The notes under the pieces: generated by a model
What the model was told of the DNA's origin: nothing
The model's input: only the letters and a program-made list of their open reading frames with translations
Database searches by the model: none
Made by a program: the position numbers and the translations under genes
Assembly (NCBI RefSeq): GCF_022436705.1
Contig: NZ_JAKUHT010000008.1
Coordinates: 1 to 64,000 of the forward strand
Source: Nocardioides sp. CFH 31398
GTDB lineage: Bacteria > Actinomycetota > Actinomycetes > Propionibacteriales > Nocardioidaceae
Direction of reading: 5' to 3'
Length of the DNA stretch: 64,000 nucleotides
In this document: in pieces, positions 1 through 8,096 of the stretch
Layout of the letters: each line of letters starts with the position of its first letter
Position numbering within the stretch: position 1 is the stretch's first letter

Positions 1-73
1 CCCCCCGCCGGGGGGGGCGCGCCCCGCGGGGGGGGGGGGGCCCGGCCCGCCCCCCCCCCCCCCCCCCCCCCCC
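1..73. other. G/C homopolymer run at window edge
   Basis: Bases 1-73 are almost only runs of G and C, ending in a long C tract. Normal high-GC coding or intergenic sequence resumes after about base 74. This looks like a contig end or a low-quality assembly tail. No gene can be supported in 1-107. Confidence 0.7.
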
Positions 74-107
74 ACCACAGTTCGGCCCCGCAACGTCGTC
101 GGTCGGC

Positions 108-683
108 TCAGCGCACGTGCGGCCGGTAGACGAGCTCCTGCGTGCGGCCGTCGAGGGTGCGGGTCTCGAGCAGCTCCAGGTCGAGGTCCCCGGCGGCCGC
201 GAGCACGGGATCGGTGCCGGTCGCGGCGGCCACGAGGGGGAAGACGGTCACCTGCAGACGGTCCACGAGCCCGGCGCGCAGCAGGGAGCCGTTCAGCGAC
301 AGGCTGCCGTGCGAGCGCAGGGGGACGTCCGACTCCGCCTTGAGCCGCTCGACGACCTCCGCGGCGTCACCCCGCTCCACGGTGACGTCGGGCCAGTCCT
401 GCGGCCCGTCGAGGGTCGACGACACGACCGTGGCGGGCGCGGACCGCATCCGCGCGACCCAGCCGTCCAGGGCCTCCGGGCGCTCGTCGCGCAGCATGTC
501 CACGAACTGCCGGAACGTCGTCGCGCCGAACACCGTGCGCGGGCCGCCGTCGAACAGGCGCTCGCGGTGGGCCAGCAGCTCCGGGCCCTGCTTGCCGAAG
601 TAGCCGCCCCAGTCGCCGGGCGGGGCGTAGGAGCCGTAGCCGTCGAGGCTGCTGAAGAGGTCGACGGTGTACGTCGCGGTCAT
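108..683 (-). CDS. Dihydrofolate reductase family protein (RibD C-terminal domain)
   Basis: A 191-residue protein with the RibD C-terminal/DHFR-like fold. The N-terminal segment VDLFSSLDG is the usual first strand and turn. It is followed by a GPRTVFGATTF-type nucleotide-binding segment and a C-terminal PLVAAATG stretch. Members are predicted NAD(P)H-dependent reductases of unknown substrate; they are not the folate-pathway FolA enzyme. The ATG at 683 is preceded by GGGAGGA with good spacing. The gene diverges from the sigma factor gene at 766. The family call is firm but the substrate cannot be told. Confidence 0.8.
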   Translation of the reverse strand: MTATYTVDLFSSLDGYGSYAPPGDWGGYFGKQGPELLAHRERLFDGGPRTVFGATTFRQFVDMLRDERPEALDGWVARMRSAPATVVSSTLDGPQDWPDVTVERGDAAEVVERLKAESDVPLRSHGSLSLNGSLLRAGLVDRLQVTVFPLVAAATGTDPVLAAAGDLDLELLETRTLDGRTQELVYRPHVR

Positions 684-765
684 GGGTCCTCCCGAGGGTG
701 CGGTGGTCTGCAGCGGGGACGACCCCTCGACCGCGCCGGACTCATCGGCGCGTCTCTCGCAACAG

Positions 766-1275
766 ATGCGGGCCCTCGCGCGTCGTAGGGGTGTGACGGG
801 TCCGGACTTCGACGCGTGGGTCGCGCAGCGCGGCGACGCGCTGCTGCGCCTGGCCTACCTGCTCACCGGCAGCCGGGCCGACGCCGAGGACGTCGTCCAG
901 GACGTGCTCGTCCGCGCCCTGCCCCGGTGGGAAGGGATCGCCGCCGCGGACGACGTCGACGCCTACGTGCGGCGCATGGTCGTCAACGCCCACACCTCGT
1001 GGTGGCGCCGGTGGCGCAAGCGGGAGACCCCGGTCGAGCAGGTGCGTGACCGTGCCGTCGAGGAGGCCAGACTCCGCGACGACGACCTGTGGCGCGCCTG
1101 CCTGGCGCTGCCCGCCGACCAGCGCGCGGCCGTGGTGCTGCGCTTCTACGAGGACCTGTCGTACGCCGAGATCGCGGCCCTGACCGGGGTCCGCGAGGGG
1201 ACCGTGCGCTCGCGGGTCTCCCGCGGGCTCGCCGTCCTGCGAGCGCGGGTCGAGACCCTGGAGGACGTCCGGTGA
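766..1275 (+). CDS. SigE-family ECF RNA polymerase sigma factor
   Basis: About 169 residues with the two domains of an extracytoplasmic-function sigma factor. Region 2 runs from AYLLTGSRADAEDVVQDV to ALPRW and binds core polymerase and the -10. Region 4 has LPADQRAAVVLRFYEDLS followed by a helix-turn-helix (YAEIAALTGVREGTVRSRVS) for the -35. It belongs to the short SigE-family group common in Streptomyces and Nocardioides. Its TGA overlaps the GTG of the next gene (GTGA), so the pair is co-transcribed. The start is uncertain: the ATG at 766 has no clear ribosome site, and the GTG at 793 would remove nine residues without touching a domain. Confidence 0.88.
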   Translation: MRALARRRGVTGPDFDAWVAQRGDALLRLAYLLTGSRADAEDVVQDVLVRALPRWEGIAAADDVDAYVRRMVVNAHTSWWRRWRKRETPVEQVRDRAVEEARLRDDDLWRACLALPADQRAAVVLRFYEDLSYAEIAALTGVREGTVRSRVSRGLAVLRARVETLEDVR

Positions 1276-2036
1276 CCGACCTCGAGACCCGCCTGCGGGA
1301 GTCGCTGCAGCGCGCCGCTGCCGACGCCCCGACCGCAGTCGGACTGGCCGTGCGGGTGCGGGCCCGGCGACCCCGTCGTACGGCGCTCGCCTGGACGACC
1401 GGGGTGCTGGTCGCTGCGGTGGTGGTGCTCGTCGCGGTCGTGCCGCGCCTGATCGGCAGCACCGGGGGCGAGGTCGGGGTGTCCGACTCGTCGTCGGCTC
1501 CCCAGACCTCCGATGACCGGTGGCGCGACGTCCGGCTCACGGAGGGCGGGGAGAACCCGATCGAGCTGGAGCTGCCGGAGGACTTCCCGGAGGGTGGGGT
1601 CACTACCTTCCCCGCGAGCGAGCGGGACCGGCTGCGGCCCCCGGGCAGCGTGCGCACGGGCATCGACAGCGTGTTCGGGCAGGTGCTGGTCGGGAACACC
1701 GTGGTGTGGGTCGACGTGCTCGACTCGCCGAGGACCGTCCGGCGCGTCCTAGCCTCCGCGCGCCCCGGCGGAACCTCCGCCGTCGACGTGACCGGCTGGG
1801 AGACCGAGACGGTCGCCGACTCCTCCGGCGAGATCACGGTGCAGGTGCCGGACGACCCCCGGGTCGAGGTCCTGCTGTCGCCGGGTCTGCCGGACTGCGA
1901 CCCGGGTCGGTTCCCGGCCCGGCCGGACGACCGGGGCGGGTGGGCCGCGTACCTGTGCCGGGACCGGTTCGTCACCGTCCGCGCCCCGACGCAGGCCCTG
2001 GCCGACGTCGTCGCGGCGACGGTGAGGGGCTACTGA
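1272..2036 (+). CDS. Membrane protein paired with the sigma factor, possible anti-sigma factor
   Basis: 254 residues. A short arginine-rich cytoplasmic N-terminus (about 1-38) is followed by one transmembrane helix (about 39-60) and an extracytoplasmic domain of about 190 residues. The GTG start overlaps the sigma factor stop. This topology and the four-base overlap are typical of membrane anti-sigma or sensor partners of SigE-family sigma factors. No ZAS zinc motif (HxxxCxxC) is visible in the short N-terminus, so inhibition of the sigma factor is inferred from context. The later pair at 5235-5774 and 4297-5238 has the same arrangement. Confidence 0.7.
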   Translation: MTDLETRLRESLQRAAADAPTAVGLAVRVRARRPRRTALAWTTGVLVAAVVVLVAVVPRLIGSTGGEVGVSDSSSAPQTSDDRWRDVRLTEGGENPIELELPEDFPEGGVTTFPASERDRLRPPGSVRTGIDSVFGQVLVGNTVVWVDVLDSPRTVRRVLASARPGGTSAVDVTGWETETVADSSGEITVQVPDDPRVEVLLSPGLPDCDPGRFPARPDDRGGWAAYLCRDRFVTVRAPTQALADVVAATVRGY

Positions 2037-2081
2037 CCCGCCGGATGACCAATGTCGGCGGGTGGGGCCAGGATGGACGGC

Positions 2082-2564
2082 ATGGAACGCGTCTGGACCC
2101 TCACCGACACCGCCGTCACCGTCACCCTCGTCGACTTCGCCGACCCGGCGCTCGCGGGCGAGCCCGACGTCCGGGAGCGCGGCGTCCGCCTCGAGGTGCG
2201 CCCGGTGACCTGGTCGACGACCGGGTCCATCTACTCCTCGCCCGCGATGACGATCGAGCCTGCCGTGCTCCGGGTCGACCTGCTGGAGTCGGCGCCCGGT
2301 GCGGCGGACCGGATGCACTGGCACCCGCAGATGTCCGACGGCGAGCCGGGCGACCGCGAGTTCGACCGGTCCATGGTCGCCGACCCGGTCGGCTGGACCC
2401 GCGAGCTCCTGACCACCCTGGACGACCGGGTGGGGGCCGACGCCGCCGCCGAGATCCGCGGCGCGACCGAGGAGGTCCTCGTCGAGGTCGAGCGGACGCT
2501 CGCGCAGGCCCGCCTGCCGTGGCCGGACGTCGTCCACGACGAGCGGGGCCTGGCGGTCGGCTGA
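2082..2564 (+). CDS. Hypothetical protein
   Basis: A 160-residue soluble acidic protein beginning MERVWTLTD. I do not recognise a named family. It has no signal peptide or membrane segment. The middle contains a histidine/tryptophan patch (DRMHWHPQMSDG) and the C-terminal third is helical. The ATG at 2073 would add three residues; 2082 was preferred because AGGA lies a usable distance upstream. It lies between the sigma/membrane pair and the antiporter on the same strand, with 10 bp to the antiporter start, so it may be co-transcribed with it. Confidence 0.65.
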   Translation: MERVWTLTDTAVTVTLVDFADPALAGEPDVRERGVRLEVRPVTWSTTGSIYSSPAMTIEPAVLRVDLLESAPGAADRMHWHPQMSDGEPGDREFDRSMVADPVGWTRELLTTLDDRVGADAAAEIRGATEEVLVEVERTLAQARLPWPDVVHDERGLAVG

Positions 2565-2574
2565 CCGCCGTCGC

Positions 2575-4296
2575 ATGAGCCACCAGCTGCTGCTCGTCGC
2601 CGGGGCGGCGCTCGCGATCATGATCGCCGCGTCGGTGTTCTCCCGGCGCACGGGCGTGGCGGCCCCGCTGCTGCTGGTCGGCCTCGGCATCGCGGTCAGC
2701 TACGTGCCGGCCTCGCCGGTCATCCGGCCCGACCCGGAGCTCGTGCTGACGGGGGTGCTGCCGCTGCTGCTGTACTCCTCGGCGGTCAACCTCCCCGTCA
2801 TCGACGTCCGCCGGAACCTCGGCCTGATCACCTGGCTGTCGGTGGTGATGGTGGTCGTCCAGGCGGTGGTGATCGGCGCCGCCGTCCACCTCGTCTTCCC
2901 CGACGTCTCCCTCGCGCTGGGCATCGCGCTGGGGGCGGTGGTCAGCCCGACCGACGCCGTCGCCGCGACCGCCGTCGGCCGACGGCTCGGGCTCCCGCCG
3001 CGGGTGATGACCGTGCTGGAGGGGGAGAGCCTCGTCAACGACGCCTCCGCCCTGGTGGTGCTGCGCACGGCGGTCGCCGTCCTCGCCCTCACCGGGGAGT
3101 TCTCTCTGGGGGCGACGGCGGTGGAGTTCGGCTGGGCCGTCCTCGGCGCCGGGCTGATCGGTGGGGTGGTCGGCGTCCTGACCGTCCGGCTGCGGCAGCG
3201 GCTCGACGACCCGGTGCTGAACACGACGATCTCCTTCGCCGTCCCGTTCCTGGCCTTCCTCCCCGCGGAGTCGCTCGAGGCGTCCGGGGTGCTGGCGGTG
3301 GTGGTCGCCGGGCTCGTGACCGGTGCGCAGGGCAGCCACCGCTTCAGCGCGGAGGACCGCCAGACCCAGGGCACGACCTGGACCACCGTCAGCTTCGTGC
3401 TGGAGTCCGCCGTCTTCCTCGCGATGGGCTACCAGCTGCCGCAGCTCGTGGACGACGTCCGTGGCGAGACCACGGTCGGGGCGATGACCGGGCTCGTGGT
3501 GCTCGTGCTGGGTCTGCTGGTCGTCCTGCGGTTCGCGGGCCTCGCGTGGCCCGTCCTCCAGGGGCGTCGGGGTGGACGCCGGGAGGAGCGCCGCCGGCTG
3601 CGCGACCGGTTCGACGCGTTCGAGGAGCACCTCGACGCACTGAGCCCCGAGACCGAGCGGCAGGAGAAGCGGGTCTCGTGGGCCCGGCACCGTCTCGCGC
3701 GGAGCCGCGCGGACGTCGCCTTCGAGGAGCGCGAGCCCCTCACGGGGCGTGGCCTCCTCGTCATCGCCTGGGCGGGCATGCGTGGGGTCGTGACCGTGGC
3801 GGCCGTCCAGACCATCCCGGACGACGTCCCGCAGCGGGCGACGATCGTCCTCGCCGCCTTCCTCGTCGCCCTGGTCACGCTGGTGGCCTTCGGGCTGACC
3901 CTGCCCGCGGTCATCCGTCGCACCGGGCTGGAGGCGGTGAGCGCCGAGGACCAACGGGACGCCGTCCACGCCCTGCTGCGGCAGGTCGGGACGACGGCGC
4001 TGGAGACCGTCGGCCCACCCGAGAGCCTCGAGGTCGACGGCGACAGGATCGACCCGCAGGTGGCCGCGACGATGAAGGAGCGGATCCTGCCCCGTCTCGT
4101 CGCCGGTGTCCGCGAACGGCGGGAGGCGCCGGCCGGGGTGATCGAGCAGAGCCTCAGCGTCCAGCGGATCTACCTCGACGCGATGCGCGACGCACTGGCC
4201 GCCGAGCGACGGATCGGTGCCTACCCGTCCGCGACCTACCGGCGGGTCGAGTCGATGCTGGACACCATGGAGCAGCGGCTGCAGCCGGGGCTCTGA
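2575..4296 (+). CDS. CPA1-family Na+/H+ antiporter
   Basis: A 573-residue cation:proton antiporter of the NhaP/NHE (CPA1) type. About twelve membrane helices fill residues 1-430. The ion-binding signature is clear: GAVVSPTDAVAATAVGRRLG in the discontinuous helix region, followed by EGESLVNDASALVV, the conserved family motif. A charged cytoplasmic loop (about 320-385) and a C-terminal cytoplasmic tail of about 130 residues follow. It should exchange cytosolic Na+ (or K+) for protons in pH and salt homeostasis. Its stop codon directly abuts the stop of the convergent gene at 4297, leaving no room for a separate terminator. It is bracketed by two ECF sigma modules. Confidence 0.9.
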   Translation: MSHQLLLVAGAALAIMIAASVFSRRTGVAAPLLLVGLGIAVSYVPASPVIRPDPELVLTGVLPLLLYSSAVNLPVIDVRRNLGLITWLSVVMVVVQAVVIGAAVHLVFPDVSLALGIALGAVVSPTDAVAATAVGRRLGLPPRVMTVLEGESLVNDASALVVLRTAVAVLALTGEFSLGATAVEFGWAVLGAGLIGGVVGVLTVRLRQRLDDPVLNTTISFAVPFLAFLPAESLEASGVLAVVVAGLVTGAQGSHRFSAEDRQTQGTTWTTVSFVLESAVFLAMGYQLPQLVDDVRGETTVGAMTGLVVLVLGLLVVLRFAGLAWPVLQGRRGGRREERRRLRDRFDAFEEHLDALSPETERQEKRVSWARHRLARSRADVAFEEREPLTGRGLLVIAWAGMRGVVTVAAVQTIPDDVPQRATIVLAAFLVALVTLVAFGLTLPAVIRRTGLEAVSAEDQRDAVHALLRQVGTTALETVGPPESLEVDGDRIDPQVAATMKERILPRLVAGVRERREAPAGVIEQSLSVQRIYLDAMRDALAAERRIGAYPSATYRRVESMLDTMEQRLQPGL

Positions 4297-5238
4297 CTAC
4301 CGCACGGGATCCTCGCCGTCCACCACGACGGTGTCGACCGTGCCCGGGACGGCAGCCCAGACGATAGAACGGCCCGGGGCGAGGGTCGTGTCGACCGCGC
4401 CCTCGACGGACTCGCCGTCGCTCGTCACGAACCGCGCGCTGGTCACGTCGCCCCGTCTGACGAGGGCGACCGCCAGGCTGGGGGCGCCACCACGGGCGTA
4501 CTGGTCCGGTCGCGTCACCGCGACCCCACCCGGCCCCGTCGGCCGCTCGAGGACGTAGCTGACTCCCGACCGGCTGAGCAGGACGGGGCGGCACCCCTCG
4601 ATCGCCACGCCGGGGTCGCAGCCGATCCGCCACTCCCCGGCGGCGACCCGGACCCCGCCGCCCGCGAGTGCCCGGAGGTCGGCGTCCCCGGCGTTCGCCC
4701 GGTCCTGGAACTCGGTCCAGGCCCGCCACAGCCAGCGCGGGAAGGTGTCGGTGGCGAATCCGGACGGGGTGACGTAGTGGTCGACACCCAGGCCGAAGGC
4801 GCCCTCGACCCGGTCGTACCCCGAGGCGGGCGGCTGGAGGTCGGGGTCGGCGACCCGCGGGTCCGGCAGGTCGACCTGGGTGGGGGAGGACCGCACCGCG
4901 CCCGGGACCTCGGCGAGGATGCGCTCCTGGAGGGCGGCGAGGTCGCCGGGCAGGTCGGGGGAGGCCGTGATCGGCTGGTCGGTGGCCTCCGGGTCCTCCG
5001 ACCGGGAGGGCGACGGCGCTGCCGGGGCAGGGGCGGAGTCGTCCTGCCCGGCCACGAGGGCGGCGGGCACGCCACCGACGAGGACGACGGCCAGCACGGC
5101 ACCCGTCACCGTGAGGGCGCGCTGGCGGGCACGCCGGCGGCGACCCTCGCTGCGGATGGCCCGCAGGCGGTCGGCCGGCAGCGCAGCCGGGGAGCCGGCG
5201 TGCAGCGCCCGCTCCAGGCGGTCGGCGAGGTCGGTCAT
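4297..5238 (-). CDS. One-TM membrane protein paired with sigma factor, possible anti-sigma factor
   Basis: 313 residues: an arginine-rich cytoplasmic N-terminus of about 40 residues, one membrane helix (about 41-62), a Pro/Ala/Ser-rich linker and a folded extracytoplasmic domain ending in a short beta-rich tail (VVVDGEDPVR). The start ATG overlaps the stop of the upstream sigma factor gene (ATGA), so the pair is one operon. The architecture matches the protein at 1272-2036 although the outer domains differ. Anti-sigma or sensory function is inferred from topology and coupling only. Confidence 0.7.
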   Translation of the reverse strand: MTDLADRLERALHAGSPAALPADRLRAIRSEGRRRRARQRALTVTGAVLAVVLVGGVPAALVAGQDDSAPAPAAPSPSRSEDPEATDQPITASPDLPGDLAALQERILAEVPGAVRSSPTQVDLPDPRVADPDLQPPASGYDRVEGAFGLGVDHYVTPSGFATDTFPRWLWRAWTEFQDRANAGDADLRALAGGGVRVAAGEWRIGCDPGVAIEGCRPVLLSRSGVSYVLERPTGPGGVAVTRPDQYARGGAPSLAVALVRRGDVTSARFVTSDGESVEGAVDTTLAPGRSIVWAAVPGTVDTVVVDGEDPVR

Positions 5239-5774
5239 GGGCGGGTCCTCAGGTCGTCGCGCTCGGCGTCCAGGCCGAGCCGGAGCTTGACGAGCGCGCG
5301 GGACAGCGTGCTCTTGACGGTGCCGCGGGAGACCCCGAGCTCGGCGGCGGTGTCGGCCTCGGAGAGGTCGAAGTAGTGGCGCAGGACGACGACCCGGCGC
5401 TCCTTGACGCTCAGGTCGCCGAGCAGGCGGACGAGGTGGTCGCGGTCGGCGACGGTGTCGGGGTCGTCGCCCCGCTGCAGGTCGTCGGCAGCGAGCAGGG
5501 CGTCACCCCCGACCTCCGTCACGCCGTGACGGCGCCGGAAGCGGTCGATGTTGTGGTTGACGAGCACCCGGCGGGCGTAGGCGAGCGCGTCGCCCCGCCG
5601 GATGCGACCCCAGCGGGCGTAGGTCCTCACCAGGGCCGTCTGGGCGAGGTCCTCGGCGAGGTGGTCGTCACTGCACAGCAGGTACGCCGACCGCCGCAGC
5701 CGCGGCCACGCCGCAGCGGCGAACTCGTCGAACCCGACGTCCCCGCCCACGTCCCACCCCCGTCCGTGTCCCAC
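5235..5774 (-). CDS. SigE-family ECF RNA polymerase sigma factor
   Basis: About 179 residues. Region 2 spans FDEFAAAAWPRLRRSAYLLC to the segment LAEDLAQTALVRTYARW. Region 4 contains LSVKERRVVVLRHYFDLS and the recognition helix (ELGVSRGTVKSTLSRAL). The open frame continues upstream, but the GTG at 5774 is preferred because GGTGAGGGACAG provides a ribosome site; the GTG at 5750 is an alternative. It is transcribed divergently from the HNH gene and overlaps its membrane partner by four bases. Confidence 0.87.
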   Translation of the reverse strand: MGHGRGWDVGGDVGFDEFAAAAWPRLRRSAYLLCSDDHLAEDLAQTALVRTYARWGRIRRGDALAYARRVLVNHNIDRFRRRHGVTEVGGDALLAADDLQRGDDPDTVADRDHLVRLLGDLSVKERRVVVLRHYFDLSEADTAAELGVSRGTVKSTLSRALVKLRLGLDAERDDLRTRP

Positions 5775-5870
5775 CCTGTCCCTCACCCCCACGCGGGTGA
5801 ACCCCGCGGGGTTGAGTGGTGGAGACCCGGGTCCTGACGTCTGTGGAGAGCCGTTCGCCAGTGTCGGCGG

Positions 5871-5886
5871 TCGAGCATATGTTCGA
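5871..5886 (+). promoter_or_regulatory. SOS (LexA) box overlapping a leaderless promoter
   Basis: TCGAGCATATGTTCGA matches the actinobacterial LexA operator TCGAAC-N4-GTTCGA at all but one conserved base. It ends 3 nt before the ATG of the HNH gene. The hexamer TATGTT at 5878-5883 inside the box fits TANNNT and would place transcription start at or next to the ATG. LexA bound here would sit on the -10 element and the start site. Confidence 0.8.
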
Positions 5887-5889
5887 ATC

Positions 5890-7260
5890 ATGGTCAGGGA
5901 CGACGAGCAGCAGGCGGGTCGGTGGGGCGTCGGCGCGCACCCGCTGCTCACCGCTGCCTCGTCGCTGACCACCGCCCTGGCGGCGGCGCACGGGGCGATC
6001 GACGCCGGTTCCGACCCGTCCTGGCTCGCGCCGGCAGATCAGGGCGAGCTGCTGACCTCGTTGGGTCGTGCGCAGGCCAGCCTGGACGCACTGCTGATGC
6101 GGACCCTGACCGCCTGCTCCGGGGCCGACTCGATCGCCGCCGACACGGCTTGCCGTTCGGCGGCGGACTGGCTCGGCGGCGAGCAGCACACCCGCGCCAA
6201 CCGGCTCCACGCCGCCACCACGCTCGGCACCGCACTGACCCGGTGGCCGCGGCTTGCGGCTGCCCTGGCCGCGGGCGAGATCATCACCGACCACGCCCGC
6301 GCCGCCGTGGAGGCCCTCGACCGGCTACCGCGGACCGGCGACGACGCCCTCGACCCCGACACCCTGAGCCGTGCCGAATTGGTGATGCTCGGTCACTGCG
6401 GTGAGTTCACGCCGCCCCAGATCCGCACCCTCGGCGCGCGGCTGCTCGAGGCCGTCGCCCCCGACGTCGCCGAGCGTCTCGAGGCGAAGCGCCTCGCCGA
6501 CGAGGAACGCCGAGCCCGCCGCGAGACCACCTTCTCGATGTCCCGCACCGGCCGTGGCACCCGGCGGTTCCGCGGGGAGATCCCCGAGCTGCACGCCTCC
6601 ATCCTCGACAACGCCCTACGCGCACTGACCAACCCGCGCCGTAGCCACCTCGACGGCGGCATCCCCTTCGACGAGGGACCGTGGGGCGAGACGGCACAGG
6701 ACGGCGACCCGGTCCACGACGGTCGGCGGCTCACCGACTCCCAAAGACTCGGCCAGGCGTTCTGCACCCTGATAGAGAACCTCGCGACCGACCGGCTCCC
6801 CACGCACGGCGGCTCCCCGGTCACCGTCGTGGTCACCATCACCGAGGAGACCCTCCGCCAGGAAGCCACCGAGCACGGCTACACCGGCTACGGCACCACC
6901 ACAGGAGGCGCCCCCGTCTCCGTGGGCGAGGCCATCCGGCTGGGCTGCCTGCACGGGGTGCGCGGCTGGGTCGTCTCCGGCGACGGCGAGACCCTCCACC
7001 TCGGCCGCACCCGCCGCCTGCACACCGGACCCCAACGCCTCGCCCTCGAGCTGCAACACCCCACCTGCCAAGCCCGCGGCTGCGACGTCCCCGCCGCCTG
7101 GTGCGAGACCCACCACCGCCACGCCTGGGCCGAAGGCGGCCACACCAGCGTCGACGACGGCGCCCTGCTCTGCCCCCACCACCACCACCGCACCCACGAC
7201 CCGAAGTACGAGACCCGCTGGCACCCCGACGACACCGCCACCTTCCACCGCAGGTGCTGA
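5890..7260 (+). CDS. HNH endonuclease with DUF222 domain (13E12 repeat family)
   Basis: 456 residues. An N-terminal DUF222 helical region (about 30-330) is followed by a C-terminal HNH nuclease domain. The nuclease part shows the zinc cysteines C-x4-C (CQARGC), then the catalytic segment CETHHRHAWAEGGHT and the closing LLCPHHHHRTHD. An aspartate (TSVDDG) replaces the usual HNH asparagine. The family is highly repeated in actinobacteria (the 13E12 family in mycobacteria) and several mycobacterial members are LexA-regulated, which fits the SOS box here. The ATG at 5890 was chosen because it lies just behind the box; an upstream in-frame ATG at 5797 would put the operator inside the gene. The target is unknown. 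Confidence 0.9.
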   Translation: MVRDDEQQAGRWGVGAHPLLTAASSLTTALAAAHGAIDAGSDPSWLAPADQGELLTSLGRAQASLDALLMRTLTACSGADSIAADTACRSAADWLGGEQHTRANRLHAATTLGTALTRWPRLAAALAAGEIITDHARAAVEALDRLPRTGDDALDPDTLSRAELVMLGHCGEFTPPQIRTLGARLLEAVAPDVAERLEAKRLADEERRARRETTFSMSRTGRGTRRFRGEIPELHASILDNALRALTNPRRSHLDGGIPFDEGPWGETAQDGDPVHDGRRLTDSQRLGQAFCTLIENLATDRLPTHGGSPVTVVVTITEETLRQEATEHGYTGYGTTTGGAPVSVGEAIRLGCLHGVRGWVVSGDGETLHLGRTRRLHTGPQRLALELQHPTCQARGCDVPAAWCETHHRHAWAEGGHTSVDDGALLCPHHHHRTHDPKYETRWHPDDTATFHRRC

Positions 7261-7289
7261 GGGTCGGCACCCACCGGTTGACTGGGGTC

Positions 7290-7802
7290 ATGGCGACGCA
7301 GCTGCTGCTCATGGCCGACACGCACCTGCCGAAGCGCGCCCGCGACCTGCCGGCGCAGCTCTGGGAGGAGGTCGAGCGTGCCGACGTCGTCGTGCACGCG
7401 GGGGACTGGGTGGACGTCGCGCTGCTCGACGAGCTCGAAGCGCGGTCCCGTCGTCTGGTGGGGGTGTTCGGCAACAACGACCACGGCGTGCTGCGGGAGC
7501 GCCTCCCCGAGGTCGCCCGGGTCGAGCTCGAGGGGGTCCGGCTCGGGGTCGTGCACGAGACGGGGGACAAGTCCGGCCGCGAGAGGCGGTGCTCGGCGGC
7601 CTACCCGGACCTGGACGTGCTGGTCTTCGGGCACAGCCACATCCCCTGGGACACCAGCACGGACACCGGGTTGCGTCTGCTGAACCCGGGGTCCCCGACC
7701 GACCGTCGGCGTCAGCCGCACTGCACCTACATGACCCTCACCGTGGACGACGGCACGCTCGGCGCGGTCGTGCTGCACCGCCTGCCGACACGTGCGGGCT
7801 GA
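7290..7802 (+). CDS. YfcE-type metallophosphoesterase
   Basis: 170 residues of the calcineurin-like phosphoesterase fold. All five metal-ligand blocks are visible: D10-x-H12 (ADTHL), G38-D39 (HAGDW), G61-N-N-D-H65 (FGNNDH), H89 (VVHETGD) and G114-H-S-H117 (FGHSH). The compact length and the GNPGS-like ending (LLNPGSPTDRR) match the YfcE/MJ0936 group of small metal-dependent phosphodiesterases. It is probably soluble, and the physiological substrate is unknown. It follows the HNH gene by 29 bp on the same strand, but the two need not be co-regulated. Confidence 0.88.
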   Translation: MATQLLLMADTHLPKRARDLPAQLWEEVERADVVVHAGDWVDVALLDELEARSRRLVGVFGNNDHGVLRERLPEVARVELEGVRLGVVHETGDKSGRERRCSAAYPDLDVLVFGHSHIPWDTSTDTGLRLLNPGSPTDRRRQPHCTYMTLTVDDGTLGAVVLHRLPTRAG

Positions 7803-8096
7803 GGTACGACGCTCCAGGAGAACGGGACGGCATGCCACCGATCGCCGTCGACGAGGGCGGCCAGGTCGTCCTGGGAGACGCGCAGTCCGGTGAACACCTC
7901 CGCCATGGCGACCGCGACTGCGAACGGGTCCATGTCGGGGTCGTGCTCGTCGTCCTCGCTCGTCAGGCGGGATCGGCCTTGGCGGAGACCGGCTCCGGGA
8001 GCGGACGCCGCGGCGTCCCTCTCGCTCCAGACATCAGGGCTTGCCGAGACGGCAACAAGGTTTGCGACCATCGGCGGGCGGGCCCAGGGTGGAGCC
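7803..8096. other. Intergenic region with a possible small minus-strand reading frame
   Basis: 294 bases without a clear gene. On the minus strand a frame from an ATG at 7933 encodes a protein-like stretch (MDPFAVAVAMAEVF, then GLRVSQDDLAALVDG) and runs on into the antisense of the phosphoesterase to a stop at 7727. The first 43 codons look coding, with GC-rich third positions. The start has no good ribosome site. It may be a small gene or the remnant of a larger one. Confidence 0.3.

Noticed and set aside
1-73. G-quadruplex or functional GC element at the window start
   Set aside because: Pure homopolymer at the very edge is better explained as a contig-end artefact.
5881-5889. GTTCGAATC, resembling the T-loop of a tRNA
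   Set aside because: No acceptor, D or anticodon arms fit around it; the sequence is explained by the SOS box.
5775-5972. Extending the sigma factor to an ATG at 5972
   Set aside because: It would cross the SOS box and the first codons of the HNH gene and adds no domain.
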